From Alkanindiges illinoisensis (GTDB lineage: Bacteria > Pseudomonadota > Gammaproteobacteria > Pseudomonadales > Moraxellaceae): 64,000 nucleotides of DNA. Positions 28,336-37,472 of the stretch are shown in pieces. The DNA is taken from assembly GCF_004377485.1 (NCBI RefSeq), contig NZ_SNTY01000036.1, forward strand, positions 104,315 to 168,314, given 5' to 3'. Under the pieces are notes generated by a model. It had not been told where the DNA came from, ran no database searches, and saw only the letters and a program-made list of their open reading frames with translations. The translations under genes were made by a program, and so were the position numbers. Each line of letters begins with the position of its first letter. Within the stretch, counting starts at the first letter, position 1.

Positions 28336-29415
28336 TTGAAAAAAATTAATCCTTACTGGTCTGGCATGATCGCCAGCGTGTTTTTCAGCTTGCCTGTGCC
28401 AGTACAGGCCAATACAGCCATCAATACCGTGGCCACAGAAACCCAAAATATCATTATTGCCAAACCGACTGTGGTCAATGGAACAACAGCCAGCAGTACA
28501 CAGGTGCCGTGGCAGGTTGCCCTGTTTGCACAAAACGCTGATGGACAGGCTGCCTATATTTGTTCCGGTACCCTGATTAATGCACAGTGGGTAGTCACAG
28601 CCGCGCATTGCTTTAATCCGCAGACGCTTGAGCAGCAGCTAATTACTGATCATTATGTGGTCGCAGGAACAGTAGACCTTGATCAGATTAACAGCCCAGC
28701 CACCCAGGTGATCCGGGTGAGTCGGCAGATTATTCATCCCGGTTATGATGCCGGGGTTAATCTGGACAAGGACATTGCCCTGTTGAAGCTGTCAGAACCC
28801 GTTGATTTACAGGCCTGTGGCCTGCGTTGTGACACAATTAACTGGCTACAGCCCGCACAGGCCAGCCAGTATACAGCGCTGGGCAGCCTGGCTCAGGTGG
28901 CAGGCTGGGGTGAAACCGTGGTAACCGCCAGTAATGGCACACAGGAAACGCTGTATCCCTCACGCTTGCAGGTAGGGCAGCTTAAGATTGTCAACTGTGG
29001 TAGCAGTCGCTATCTCTACAATAACAAGAGCTGGCCTGTGACAAACAACATGATGTGTGCCAGCGGGGCAGACCAGCAAGACCCTGCGGACACCTGCGCG
29101 GGTGACAGTGGCTCAGGTTTGGTGGTAAATATCCGTTCAGGTCAGCCTTTGCTGGCGGGTATTACCAGCTGGGGTGAAGACACGCCTTGCGGTGAGCGCA
29201 TCTTGCCCGGCGTGTATACCCGGGTTGCCAATTATGCCAGCTGGATTTTAAGTTATGTGGATCCGCTTGCATATCAGCAGCAACAGGAACAGCAGCAGGC
29301 GCAACAGTTAGCCAGTACTTCAGGTTCAGGCGGTGGTGGCAGTATTTCTGTGGGAATGTTGCTGGGCTTGGGTAGCTTAATGCTGATTCGGCGCAAATGG
29401 CTTGCCAGAAAATAA
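28336..29415 (+). CDS. Secreted trypsin-like serine protease with GlyGly-CTERM sorting tail
   Basis: 359 residues from a TTG at 28336 with AGG 7 bases upstream, which gives the ideal signal peptide (L/M)KKINPYWSGMIASVFFSL; ATGs at 28303 and 28315 would add 7-11 residues. It is an S1 protease: activation-like site VVNGTTASSTQVPWQVALFA, His in VVTAAHC, Asp in DKDIALLKL, Ser in DTCAGDSGSGLVV (GDSGS instead of GDSGG). The C-terminus has a Gln-rich linker, then SGSGGGGSISVGMLLGLGSL and RRKW, the Gly-rich/hydrophobic/basic pattern of GlyGly-CTERM proteins that type II secretion exports and rhombosortase cleaves, as in Vibrio VesB. No rhombosortase gene is visible here. Confidence 0.88.
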   Translation: MKKINPYWSGMIASVFFSLPVPVQANTAINTVATETQNIIIAKPTVVNGTTASSTQVPWQVALFAQNADGQAAYICSGTLINAQWVVTAAHCFNPQTLEQQLITDHYVVAGTVDLDQINSPATQVIRVSRQIIHPGYDAGVNLDKDIALLKLSEPVDLQACGLRCDTINWLQPAQASQYTALGSLAQVAGWGETVVTASNGTQETLYPSRLQVGQLKIVNCGSSRYLYNNKSWPVTNNMMCASGADQQDPADTCAGDSGSGLVVNIRSGQPLLAGITSWGEDTPCGERILPGVYTRVANYASWILSYVDPLAYQQQQEQQQAQQLASTSGSGGGGSISVGMLLGLGSLMLIRRKWLARK

Positions 29416-29492
29416 CCTGTCTAAATTGGCTTTAAGAGAAACACTGCATTAGCCTATAAAATTCTGTGTAGTGATAACGTGTGAAAGCAATA

Positions 29493-29540
29493 AAATGGCC
29501 TGCTGAACCAGTTAAAGTTCGAGCAGGCCATTTGTTTTTA
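29493..29540. terminator. Bidirectional terminator between protease and alcohol dehydrogenase genes
   Basis: AAATGGCCTGCT (29493-29504) pairs exactly with AGCAGGCCATTT (29522-29533), and inside it GAAC and GTTC extend the stem. A T-rich tail follows on the + side and a shorter one on the - side, serving both convergent genes. Confidence 0.85.
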
Positions 29541-29557
29541 AGACATGATCAAAAAAT

Positions 29558-30577
29558 TTATTCAAAATCCGCTTTAAGTACTACCCGGTAGCGGGCTTTT
29601 CCATCACGCAAATGCTGGATTGCCTCATTAATTTGTGACATGGGAAATACTTCAACCGTGGGTTCAACCTGCGTGCGGGCCGCAAAGCGCAGCAATTGGC
29701 GTAATGCCAGCGGCGAACCCGTCGGCGAACCCGTCACTGCTTTGGCGCCGCCAATCAAGACACCAGCAGGCACGGCTAAAGGCTCAAGCACCACGCCAAC
29801 CGTATGAAACTTGCCTTCCGGTGCGAGGGCTGCAAAATAAGGCATCCAGTCCAGACTGACATTAATGGTATTAATAATCAGGTCAAACTGGCCGCGCAGG
29901 GCTTTGAGCTGGTCTTTATCACGGCTATTGATTACCTGATGCGCGCCCATGTCCAGAATTTCCTGGGTTTTATCCGGGCTGGAACTAAAGGCGGTCACTT
30001 CACAGCCCCATGCCTTGGCCAGCTTGATGGCAATGTGGCCCAAGCCACCAATGCCAATCACCCCAACCTTATGCACACCCTGAATATTATGGCGCAGCAA
30101 GGGATCAAACACGGTAATGCCGCCGCATAATAGCGGGCCAGCCACTTCCGGGTTTAAGTCATCCGGCACTGGAATGACCCATTGCCAGCCCGCGCGTACG
30201 GTTTCAGCAAAGCCCCCGGCATGGCCCACAATGGTGGCTGTGGTGCCATTCTGGCACAGCACCTGTTTGCCGCCTATACAGCAATCGCAATGCTGGCAGC
30301 TATCGGCAGTCCAGCCAATGCCCACCCGCTGGCCAACCTCTAGCCCACGGGCTTCACTGCCAAGCTGGGTGATCGTACCAATCACTTCATGCCCGGCAAT
30401 CAGCGGATATTTGGCGCCGCCCCATTCATTGTCAATCATGGATAAATCCGAATGGCATACCCCGCAATATTCCACCTTGACTTCAACTTCGTGGGCTTTG
30501 AGTTCGCCGGCATCGTAGTCATAAGGTTGTAGGGGCTGGCCCGGTTCGAGAGCGGCATAGGTACGGATAATACTCAT
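29558..30577 (-). CDS. Zinc-dependent NAD(P) alcohol dehydrogenase (CAD/YahK type)
   Basis: 339 residues of the medium-chain dehydrogenase family. Catalytic zinc ligands are in [12 protein letters not shown] (Cys, His) and GHEVIG; the structural zinc is held by [15 protein letters not shown]. The nucleotide fold starts [20 protein letters not shown]. The [13 protein letters not shown] stretch and overall length match the cinnamyl/YahK-type aldehyde reductases, which usually reduce aldehydes with NADPH. The substrate here is inferred as a broad aliphatic or aromatic aldehyde. The start is the ATG at 30577 preceded by AAGGAA. The gene tag lies 26 bases downstream on the opposite side of its stop-start pair and is read in the same direction toward it. 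Confidence 0.93.
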   Translation of the reverse strand: MSIIRTYAALEPGQPLQPYDYDAGELKAHEVEVKVEYCGVCHSDLSMIDNEWGGAKYPLIAGHEVIGTITQLGSEARGLEVGQRVGIGWTADSCQHCDCCIGGKQVLCQNGTTATIVGHAGGFAETVRAGWQWVIPVPDDLNPEVAGPLLCGGITVFDPLLRHNIQGVHKVGVIGIGGLGHIAIKLAKAWGCEVTAFSSSPDKTQEILDMGAHQVINSRDKDQLKALRGQFDLIINTINVSLDWMPYFAALAPEGKFHTVGVVLEPLAVPAGVLIGGAKAVTGSPTGSPLALRQLLRFAARTQVEPTVEVFPMSQINEAIQHLRDGKARYRVVLKADFE

Positions 30578-30603
30578 GCTGTGTTCCTTGCGTGAATAAA
30601 AAA

Positions 30604-31203
30604 TTAATGGGTAGCCAGCAAACGGCTACTGCATCCGGCTTCATGGTCATTTACCAACCCTGCAGCCTGCATAAAGGCATAGCAGGTGGTTGGCCCGACA
30701 AACTTGAAACCGGCTTTTTTGAGTGCTTTTGACATTGCCAGACTGGCCGCGATTTGAACAGGGTTTTGTGTGTAATTCTGAAGAGCCTGTGGTTGTAGTT
30801 TTGCATTGACAAATGACCATAGCCATTCAACCATATTAAAGCCATGCTGCTCCATTGCCAGCCACGCCTGCGCATTTGCTACAATGGCATTGAGCTTGCC
30901 GGCATGGCGGATCAGACCGGGGTTTTGCAGATACTGGTTAATCTCAGCCTCACCAAGCTGTGCCACTTTTTCAGGCAAAAAATCAAAAAAGCACTGCCGA
31001 TAACAGTCCCGTTTTTTCAGCACGGTAATCCATGAGAGGCCCGCTTGCTGGCCTTCCAGACACAGCATTTCAAACAACTGCTGGCGGTTATGGCTGGGCT
31101 TGCCCCATTCATGGTCATGGTAGTGCTGGTAGAGCGGGTTATTGCTGCACCAGCCACAGCGCTGAATGTCAGTTTCGCGGGCTTCGGTATAGGATGCTGT
31201 CAT
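30604..31203 (-). CDS. tag: DNA-3-methyladenine glycosylase I
   Basis: 199 residues; removes 3-methyladenine from alkylated DNA. Family motifs are intact: [20 protein letters not shown] (zinc Cys16 and His29), [20 protein letters not shown] with the catalytic Glu, and [20 protein letters not shown] followed by the His and Cys that complete the zinc snap. Length is slightly above the 187 residues of E. coli Tag because of a 12-residue N-terminal lead. It is 26 bases upstream of the alcohol dehydrogenase start and both are on the minus strand, so they may be co-transcribed. Confidence 0.95.
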   Translation of the reverse strand: MTASYTEARETDIQRCGWCSNNPLYQHYHDHEWGKPSHNRQQLFEMLCLEGQQAGLSWITVLKKRDCYRQCFFDFLPEKVAQLGEAEINQYLQNPGLIRHAGKLNAIVANAQAWLAMEQHGFNMVEWLWSFVNAKLQPQALQNYTQNPVQIAASLAMSKALKKAGFKFVGPTTCYAFMQAAGLVNDHEAGCSSRLLATH

Positions 31204-31255
31204 GGTTTAATCCTGTTGTTGTATTCATTAATAGTGATTAGTGCTATTTATAAGT

Positions 31256-32395
31256 TTAGGGTGCAGCTTTCTTTTTCTTGCGTTTTTTAAATGGATAAAT
31301 CAGTTGATCGACAAAGCCTTCCGGCACTTTGGTGCTGGGCGTGGTGCCATAACGCTGTGGTAAATGGGCAGGCATGTGAGCAGTTTTAAAAATCACATCG
31401 TAAATTGGCAAAAAGGCTGCAAAATTTTTGTCGAGTGCTTCATCTTCCGAAGAGTGATGCCAGTGATGAAACTCGGGTGTGGCAATCATCCAGCGCAGGT
31501 ATGGAAAGCGAAAGCGCACATTGGCATGGATAAAAATGGCATGAAAGGAAATAAAAATCAGGTAAGCATAGGTGGCTGCCGGGGAAAATCCTAAAAACAG
31601 CAACGGAATATAACCCACAAAACGGTTCAGGATCAGTTCAGCCACATGCACGCGACTGGACGCCAGCCAGTCCATTTGCAGTGAGGAGTGGTGCACGGCA
31701 TGAATGCGCCAAAGCCGTGGCACCTTGTGCATGCTGCGGTGAATCCAGTAACTAAAAAAATCCACCACCAGCAGGATTTCAAGAAATTGTAATGCCAGTG
31801 GCTGGCTGCTGACCAGTTGATGCAGTCGCGGATTAATCCACTGGTTAAATAACACCTGTGCCGGAATAATGGTAAAAAAGGCCAGCAGCTGAATCCCCAG
31901 ATGGCTAAACATAAAATACTTAAGGTCAGTCACCCAGCCTTTACGCAGGATTTTTTGCTGCTGATACTTGGCAAACATGCGTTCCATGGGAATAAACACC
32001 AGTGCCAGCACCAGCAGGGTTAAAATAAAGTAATCCAGCCCGGCATACACATTGCGTGCTTCATAAGGACTTCCTTCAATTTGCCCGCTGGCCAGCAAGG
32101 CCGCACAGGTATTCAAGAAAATGCCGCTCAGGCCCCACAGGCGGTTAGGATTGCGAAATACCGAGCACAGTCCTGCGATAAAGCCCACCCCAATGCCACT
32201 AAACAGCAGCACCTTGATGAGCAGCGGGTTATAAACGGAACGTAATTCCGGCATGGTGAGCAAATTGGGAAATAAAAAACAAAATGCAGTCAGGCAAGCC
32301 AGCAGCCCAAAACTAATGGCAATAAAGGCCGAGATTTTGCCATGGCCATAATTGAGTGGCTGGTCTTCCAGATGTTTGCGCAGCAGGTTCGTCAT
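31256..32395 (-). CDS. Sterol desaturase/fatty acid hydroxylase family membrane protein
   Basis: 379 residues with about nine hydrophobic segments. The di-iron His clusters are present in order: HRSMH, HAVHHS and HHWHHS, plus HANVRF. The N-terminal about 130 residues are an additional membrane region before the catalytic core (from about residue 150), so it is longer than the minimal family member. Family members hydroxylate or desaturate lipids using oxygen and an electron donor. The substrate is unknown. A Lys-rich C-terminus (KKRKKKK) is cytoplasmic. It is a single gene with no terminator recognised between it and tag's start. Confidence 0.88.
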   Translation of the reverse strand: MTNLLRKHLEDQPLNYGHGKISAFIAISFGLLACLTAFCFLFPNLLTMPELRSVYNPLLIKVLLFSGIGVGFIAGLCSVFRNPNRLWGLSGIFLNTCAALLASGQIEGSPYEARNVYAGLDYFILTLLVLALVFIPMERMFAKYQQQKILRKGWVTDLKYFMFSHLGIQLLAFFTIIPAQVLFNQWINPRLHQLVSSQPLALQFLEILLVVDFFSYWIHRSMHKVPRLWRIHAVHHSSLQMDWLASSRVHVAELILNRFVGYIPLLFLGFSPAATYAYLIFISFHAIFIHANVRFRFPYLRWMIATPEFHHWHHSSEDEALDKNFAAFLPIYDVIFKTAHMPAHLPQRYGTTPSTKVPEGFVDQLIYPFKKRKKKKAAP

Positions 32396-32539
32396 TATTA
32401 TTCCAGGTTTTGGGTTTCTTGTATCGCCGCTATTCTATAGGGCTATTGGGGTGGTGCGATTTAAAATTCAGGCAGAGATTGTCGGGTAATAAACTTAATT
32501 TATAAGTGAAAACAGGCTATAAATCCAGCGAAAACCTGT

Positions 32540-33097
32540 CTAGTCGCGGATCAGGTAAGGGTAAGGATTAATAGCACCTTCACCATTGCGATAAATACCG
32601 TAATGCAGGTGTGGCGGCGTGGTGCGGGCATTGCCGCTATTGCCCACATAGCCAATCACATCACCTGTCTTGATCCAGTCCCCTTGGCTAAACTGGCCAT
32701 AGGATTCAAGATGCGCATAATAATGGCGGCTCATGTCCGGCCCCAGCACCCAGACCACATTGCCACCCAGCGTATTGACCCCAACAGACAGGATCAGGCC
32801 TTCTGTGGTACTCAGTACTGGTGTGCCACGTTTAGCAAAAATATCCACACCTTCATGGCGGCGTCCCTGACTGCGCGCTGCACCCCAGGTATCAGCAATT
32901 TGCTGTGGCTTAACCCCTTGTACCGGTACTGGCAACTGCGCTGGCAGCGGTGTTTGCATCAGGTGCAGATATTCCATTGGCAACTGAAACAGCCCCGGTT
33001 GATGGCCTGATTCCGGACGCTGGCATCCAGCAAGGCTGCCTATCCATAGAACAATAATGAACTGCTTTAGATAACGCTGCCATGTAGAAAACTGCAT
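32540..33097 (-). CDS. M23-family peptidoglycan endopeptidase lipoprotein
   Basis: 185 residues from the ATG at 33097, which overlaps the upstream gene's stop as TAATG, so translation is probably coupled. The lipobox is SLAGC. The catalytic part has the zinc motif HEGVDI and HLHYG, with GYVGNSGNARTTPPHLHYG and HYYAHLE, all typical of LytM/M23. It cuts peptide cross-links in peptidoglycan or, if attached to amidase regulation, acts as an activator; the zinc His/Asp set is complete, so active enzyme is likely. It is a clear paralog of the M23 gene at 33393. Confidence 0.9.
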   Translation of the reverse strand: MQFSTWQRYLKQFIIVLWIGSLAGCQRPESGHQPGLFQLPMEYLHLMQTPLPAQLPVPVQGVKPQQIADTWGAARSQGRRHEGVDIFAKRGTPVLSTTEGLILSVGVNTLGGNVVWVLGPDMSRHYYAHLESYGQFSQGDWIKTGDVIGYVGNSGNARTTPPHLHYGIYRNGEGAINPYPYLIRD

Positions 33098-33351
33098 TAA
33101 TCCGGCATCACCCAAGTCATCCAGTGCTGTTCCCGAATATCCCAGAACTCAAGGCGGCTTAGGTCAATCTCATCAAAATTTATCCAGTTATCGTGCCCGG
33201 ATTTTTCATTAAAACCAGTGCTCATCAGCAAGGCATCTTCATTAATTTCCATAATCCAGCCTTGTAGCATTTGGCCGTTTTTAAGAATAATGCGCTGCTG
33301 GTTACCGCATTCGGCAAAGTTTGCCATGTGTTCTGCCAGTTGAATGGACAT
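33097..33351 (-). CDS. Small Sm/SH3-like protein, unknown function
   Basis: 84 residues. The core RIILKNGQMLQGWIMEINED, then ALLMSTGF and WINFDEIDLSRLEFWD, has the alternating beta pattern of a small Sm-like or SH3-like barrel. No signal peptide or membrane segment. It sits between two M23 peptidase genes and its stop overlaps the start of one of them, so expression is linked. The biochemical role is unknown; an RNA-binding or regulatory part is only a fold-based guess. Confidence 0.65.
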   Translation of the reverse strand: MSIQLAEHMANFAECGNQQRIILKNGQMLQGWIMEINEDALLMSTGFNEKSGHDNWINFDEIDLSRLEFWDIREQHWMTWVMPD

Positions 33352-33392
33352 GCTAAACCCTAATAAGAAGTGTTTTAAAACCAGAACCTGTG

Positions 33393-33992
33393 TTAGGACC
33401 TGAATAAATATAAAAACGGATTAACCGCACCACGACCCTTGCCACTCAGGTAAATGCCGTAATGCAAATGCGGTGAGCCGCCACGCGCATTGCCGGTATT
33501 GCCGACATAACCAATCACCTGGCCCTTCTTGACCCGGTCACCCACATTCAGACCACGCTTGTGCTTGTCGAGATGTGCATAGTAATGATAGCTACCGGCC
33601 GGGCCTGCAATCCAGATCGCTTTTCCACCTAAATTGTTATTGCGCATATCCACCACAATTCCAGTGGTGGCACTCAACACCTTGGTGCCGCGCTCTGCCA
33701 TGATATCAATGCCTTCATGGCTGCGCCCCTGACTGCGGGCTGCGCCCCAGGTATCCTTTAACTGGTAGGCTTTGATGCCTTTAACAGGGATGGGCAAACG
33801 CTCGGGCAACGGAATAGTACGCAGCGCATTAATTTGTGCTTGCGCCGCGGGCGGCAGGGGTGTTTTCTTGGGAGTAGAGGCACAGCCTGCCAGTATGATC
33901 AGGCTAAGCAACAGCAGGGCTTTGCTAAAAACATTAAACGTATGATTAACTGACCGGATAGGCCAGTGCGGCGTCAGTACATGATCCTTCAT
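33393..33992 (-). CDS. M23-family peptidoglycan endopeptidase lipoprotein (paralog)
   Basis: 199 residues if read from the ATG at 33992; ATGs at 34010 and 34034 are possible and none has a clear ribosome site. The lipobox is ILAGC. The M23 core is complete: HEGIDIMAERGTKVLSATTG, SYHYYAHLDKHKRGLNVGDR, GYVGNTGNARGGSPHLHYGI. It shares its whole mature domain with the gene at 32540, including a WGAARSQGR-HEG block, so the two arose by duplication. It is probably in the outer-membrane leaflet, acting on the cell wall. The gap to the Sm-like gene is 41 bases. Confidence 0.88.
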   Translation of the reverse strand: MKDHVLTPHWPIRSVNHTFNVFSKALLLLSLIILAGCASTPKKTPLPPAAQAQINALRTIPLPERLPIPVKGIKAYQLKDTWGAARSQGRSHEGIDIMAERGTKVLSATTGIVVDMRNNNLGGKAIWIAGPAGSYHYYAHLDKHKRGLNVGDRVKKGQVIGYVGNTGNARGGSPHLHYGIYLSGKGRGAVNPFLYLFRS

Positions 33993-34125
33993 AAAGGCAT
34001 GGTTTTCCATTAAGAGCGAGTCAGCGGTGAGCATAACCCGATAATGAAAAACCAGACAACATTTCAATACAGCACATCATTTCCCTACAATGCTAATTCT
34101 GCTGATTTCAATAATAACCCATGGA

Positions 34126-34860
34126 TTAGTCTTTATTTTTGTACATATAGAAAAGGCCGCAAAAAGCCACAATCATCAGTAGCAGTTTAAGCTGAGGGGT
34201 AAATGCTTCACGCATGGCCATCTGATGTGAGCGCTTAAAGGAATCTCCATCCATCATATTATCTATAGTCCTGAGCTTGGTTAAAGCCTCAGGCTGCTCG
34301 CCCTGACCTACAATCACATAGATTGCCAGCGGCTTGAAATCCTGCTGTTGCTGGCTGACCACACTCAGCTTGAGGGTGCCATCTGCATCAATACTTTGGG
34401 TATAATCCGCAGTCGTACTATAAACCCTGATTTTTTTGGCATTAACATCTATCGGCAGCAAGACTGGTGAAATTGAAGTATCGAGCTGCTGGTCCAGCAA
34501 GTCTTCAACATCACTATTTTCATCCAGTGCAAATTCCTGCCGATTTGGCAGGGCATCAGCCAGAAGTTTGTTTACCTGTGGATTACTACTGAGCAAAAGA
34601 TCATCACTGTATAGCGCAATCTGGTTATAGGCGTCCCGGTTATCACCCTGTTTAAGTCCCACATAATAAAGGCAAATCCAGACCGGTAAATTAGGATTAA
34701 CTGCTGTTAGGGATAATGTATTTTCTGGGCTAGGCACAGGACTGTTAAAATCAGAAATTTGTTTAAAACCTAATACCTTGGTTTCTAAAGCTGCATAAGT
34801 AGGTAAACAAAACAGGCTGATCAGCACACTTAACGCAAAAAATTTAATAAAGGAATTCAC
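34126..34860 (-). CDS. Exported protein with C-terminal membrane anchor, paralog A
   Basis: 244 residues from a GTG at 34860 (VNSFIKFFALSVLISLFCLP), which gives a direct signal peptide; ATGs upstream would lie inside the preceding gene. The extracytoplasmic part ends in one transmembrane helix (KLLLMIVAFCGLFYMYKNKD). It shares with the gene just upstream LPVW-CLYYVG and the block KPLAIYVIVGQGEQPEAL, which in the neighbour reads KPVALYIVTGQGPIPDEI. The family is not recognised. Both genes read minus-ward with 19 bases between them, an operon of duplicated envelope proteins. Confidence 0.7.
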   Translation of the reverse strand: MNSFIKFFALSVLISLFCLPTYAALETKVLGFKQISDFNSPVPSPENTLSLTAVNPNLPVWICLYYVGLKQGDNRDAYNQIALYSDDLLLSSNPQVNKLLADALPNRQEFALDENSDVEDLLDQQLDTSISPVLLPIDVNAKKIRVYSTTADYTQSIDADGTLKLSVVSQQQQDFKPLAIYVIVGQGEQPEALTKLRTIDNMMDGDSFKRSHQMAMREAFTPQLKLLLMIVAFCGLFYMYKNKD

Positions 34861-34879
34861 TGTGGTTTCTCTGGTGTTA

Positions 34880-35581
34880 TTAGCGGCTGGCGTAACGGTA
34901 ATAGCCATAAAAAGCAGCCAGCACAATCAGTAAGGAAAAAATGATATGACGGTACCGCTGAAACCATGAGCCATGAGTCTGGTCGATAAATTGCTGAATT
35001 TCATCAGGGATTGGCCCCTGTCCAGTGACAATATACAAAGCAACTGGTTTTAGATGTTCTGAGCGGATCTGACTAAGCCCAAAAGAGGCGGGTTCTTGCA
35101 GTAGTCTTTGATTGTTATAAGGTTTTAATAACGTTTGATAGCGTAACTGCTGAGGATCATAAGGTGTGAGATCCGGGGCTTCTATCAACACATGCTGATC
35201 TGGCAGATTTTTTGATAAAAGAGCTTGAAGGATTTTAATATCTTTAGGCGCGCCTTTACCCATTGACTTGCTGTTAAAGCCGATATAGGCATCGGTTAGA
35301 TCAACCGGGATTCCTTCAGGCATGGCTTCAAAACGTGTTTCACCTTCTTCGCCATCCACTGCACCAATATAATAGTAAAATATCCAGGGCAGGCCATTGT
35401 CGCGTTTGGCATCCATAGACACAAAGATTTTATCTTTTGGATCAAGACTCGGATTGAACCAGCTTGCATAGTCAAACAGGTGAGAATTCTCATCAGCTGC
35501 ATAACTTATTTGTGAGATCAGCAAGCTGCCAAGCAGGAGGTTAATGCAAAACACAGAATAAGAAAAAATTTTTATTTTCAT
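34880..35581 (-). CDS. Exported protein with C-terminal membrane anchor, paralog B
   Basis: 233 residues. A signal peptide (FCINLLLGSLLISQISYAAD) is followed by an extracytoplasmic domain, then a C-terminal transmembrane helix (YRHIIFSLLIVLAAFYGYYR). Motifs shared with paralog A: GLPWIFYYYIGAVDGEEG, and KPVALYIVTGQGPIPDEIQQ. Both end in a short basic tail, so the domain faces the periplasm and the tail the cytoplasm. Unknown function. Its promoter is in the AT-rich 107-base gap after mutY's stop. Confidence 0.7.
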   Translation of the reverse strand: MKIKIFSYSVFCINLLLGSLLISQISYAADENSHLFDYASWFNPSLDPKDKIFVSMDAKRDNGLPWIFYYYIGAVDGEEGETRFEAMPEGIPVDLTDAYIGFNSKSMGKGAPKDIKILQALLSKNLPDQHVLIEAPDLTPYDPQQLRYQTLLKPYNNQRLLQEPASFGLSQIRSEHLKPVALYIVTGQGPIPDEIQQFIDQTHGSWFQRYRHIIFSLLIVLAAFYGYYRYASR

Positions 35582-35688
35582 GGATCAGAAAAAATAGTGA
35601 TCAAAACATAAGTTTAGCAATTTTAGATTTAATGTAAAGTTGAGTTAATAAATTTTAATTTTTGTAAAGGTTAAAAGGTCAGGCAATT

Positions 35689-36744
35689 CTAAGATTGCCC
35701 TAGCACTTTCAGCATGGCTTTTGGAATTCCCTTATCCACGGCTTGTTGTTTATCCAGCCACTGACTGGCTACAAAATATTGCTGTAATCCTTCCAGTTGT
35801 GCAGTATTTATCTCAAAGACTTGCGGTGTTAAAAACCAGGTAAAGTGGGTGAATGAATGCTTAACCATTGGCATGCTGCTCGCAGCGGTAAGTGAAAACC
35901 GGGCTTCAAATGCTGCCAGTTCTGGTTGCTCTATAATCGGCAGGCAATACAAGCCACCCCACAAGCCTTCACTTGGGCGCTGTTGCCACAACCATTGTCC
36001 TGTTTCGCTATTTTCCAGAATAATCACAAACGCCTGTTTTTCTGGCGTGGCTTTGGCCACCTTTTTTTGCGGGAAATCCAGTACCCGGTTTTGCTGGTAA
36101 GCCTTGCAATCCTCACCCACCGGGCAATATAGGCACAAGGGTTTTTTACTGGTGCAAATGGTCGCACCCAGATCCATAATCGCTTGCGTATAATCGGCAT
36201 TACGTTGCTTGGGAGTAAGCTGTGTGGCCAGTTGCCAAAGCTGTGCTATAACAGGTGTAGACATACTGTCGCCTGCAATCGCCTGATGTCGGCTTAGCAC
36301 CCGCTTGACATTGCCATCCATAATTACGCCGTATTGCTGCAAACCCAAAGACATGAGAGCGCCTGCGGTAGAACGGCCAATACCTGATAGCGCCATCCAG
36401 CCGTCTAATGTGGTTGGAAAGCCGCCTTGAGCCACCACCTGCTGAGCCGCCTTGTGCAGGTTACGCGCCCGAGCATAATAGCCAAGTCCTGCCCAATACG
36501 GTGCAACCTCGTCCCAGCTCGCCTGTGCCAGTGTTTCAACGGTAGGGAAACGCTGCATGAAGCGGTCAAAGTAATTCAGCACCGTTTTGACCTGGGTTTG
36601 TTGCAGCATGATTTCCGACACCCAAACCTTGTATGGATTGTCCCGCACCTGCCACGGCAAATCGTGGCGGCCATGCTGGTCAAACCAGTCCAGCAGGCGA
36701 GTGGCAAAATCAGCAGGTTGTTCTTCGGTCAGAATCGGGTTCAA
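35689..36744 (-). CDS. mutY: Adenine DNA glycosylase
   Basis: 351 residues; removes A mispaired with 8-oxoguanine. The HhH-GPD domain has the catalytic Glu44 (WVSEIMLQQTQV) and Asp143 (VIMDGNVKRVLSR), the iron-sulfur cluster Cys197, 204, 207 and 213 (C-x6-C-x2-C-x5-C), and a C-terminal NUDIX-like domain (ILENSETGQWLWQQRPSEGL) that reads oxoguanine. The start is a TTG at 36744, as no in-frame ATG lies before the conserved part and AGG sits 11 bases upstream. Divergent from an orphan gene. Confidence 0.95.
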   Translation of the reverse strand: MNPILTEEQPADFATRLLDWFDQHGRHDLPWQVRDNPYKVWVSEIMLQQTQVKTVLNYFDRFMQRFPTVETLAQASWDEVAPYWAGLGYYARARNLHKAAQQVVAQGGFPTTLDGWMALSGIGRSTAGALMSLGLQQYGVIMDGNVKRVLSRHQAIAGDSMSTPVIAQLWQLATQLTPKQRNADYTQAIMDLGATICTSKKPLCLYCPVGEDCKAYQQNRVLDFPQKKVAKATPEKQAFVIILENSETGQWLWQQRPSEGLWGGLYCLPIIEQPELAAFEARFSLTAASSMPMVKHSFTHFTWFLTPQVFEINTAQLEGLQQYFVASQWLDKQQAVDKGIPKAMLKVLGQS

Positions 36745-36845
36745 GCGGGCACTACCTGTTTTAGACTTAATTATAAAATTCAGGCTATTAATGGGGACGA
36801 ACGAGAAACCCTCAAGGACAATTACCAGATAATAAGGTAGCTATC

Positions 36846-37328
36846 ATGAATATGCTTTTAACCAATTTAACCACGCGTTCCCAGCACTTTAAAAAGCCTT
36901 ATGATACTGATTATAGAGAGCTTTTAATGGATACTTGTGATCAATTAGCAGAAACAGGACAGTTTAAATTATGTGTTTGTGATGATAGATCATGGAATGT
37001 TGATGTAAGAACTGACCTGGCTGTTTTTCTGGAGCACGTCCCAGGTGTTATTAATTCTTTAAAATTAGGTGAAAAGGCGATCATCAGTCTTTATGAACAA
37101 GGGGTAGAAACAAATATTCTCCTTATTCCTCATCATAAAAATTGCTATATCACCTGTGAGCTTTTAATGGAATTGGCCAGAACGCAGTGGGTTCCAAAAT
37201 TTTGTGAAATTGAAGACTTGGAACACGTTATCTTAACATTAGAAGTTTTTCTAAAGCAGTTTTTAGGGCTTTCGCCATTCTTACTGGAATATAAGGAAAT
37301 TAATGAGTGGTTGCAGGCTAAGCTTTAA
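36846..37328 (+). CDS. Unknown soluble protein, AT-rich orphan
   Basis: 160 residues, no signal peptide or membrane segment. It contains CDDRSWNVDVRTDLAVFLEH and IPHHKNCYITCELLMELART, acidic and aromatic-rich with several Cys, but no recognised family. The ribosome site AAGG lies about 7 bases before the ATG. It is flanked by AT-rich DNA and its codon use is more AT-rich than mutY next to it, which could mean transfer. The length and composition would also fit a cytoplasmic immunity-type protein, but no toxin gene is adjacent. Confidence 0.6.
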   Translation: MNMLLTNLTTRSQHFKKPYDTDYRELLMDTCDQLAETGQFKLCVCDDRSWNVDVRTDLAVFLEHVPGVINSLKLGEKAIISLYEQGVETNILLIPHHKNCYITCELLMELARTQWVPKFCEIEDLEHVILTLEVFLKQFLGLSPFLLEYKEINEWLQAKL

Positions 37329-37472
37329 GTGATGCATGACTAGAGAAAATTAGAGTTTGATTGATTTAAATTTAATATAAATAAAGAAAACCACCATATT
37401 AAAAGTGACCCTGAGATTACCCAGAGTCACGGGCTTTGCATCAACGCTTGAACAGGTTACACCTATACTGGC

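Noticed and set aside
36846..37328. Orphan gene as an immunity protein of a toxin system
   Set aside because: Only composition and size suggest it; no toxin-like gene or secretion motif is adjacent, so I list it as unknown.
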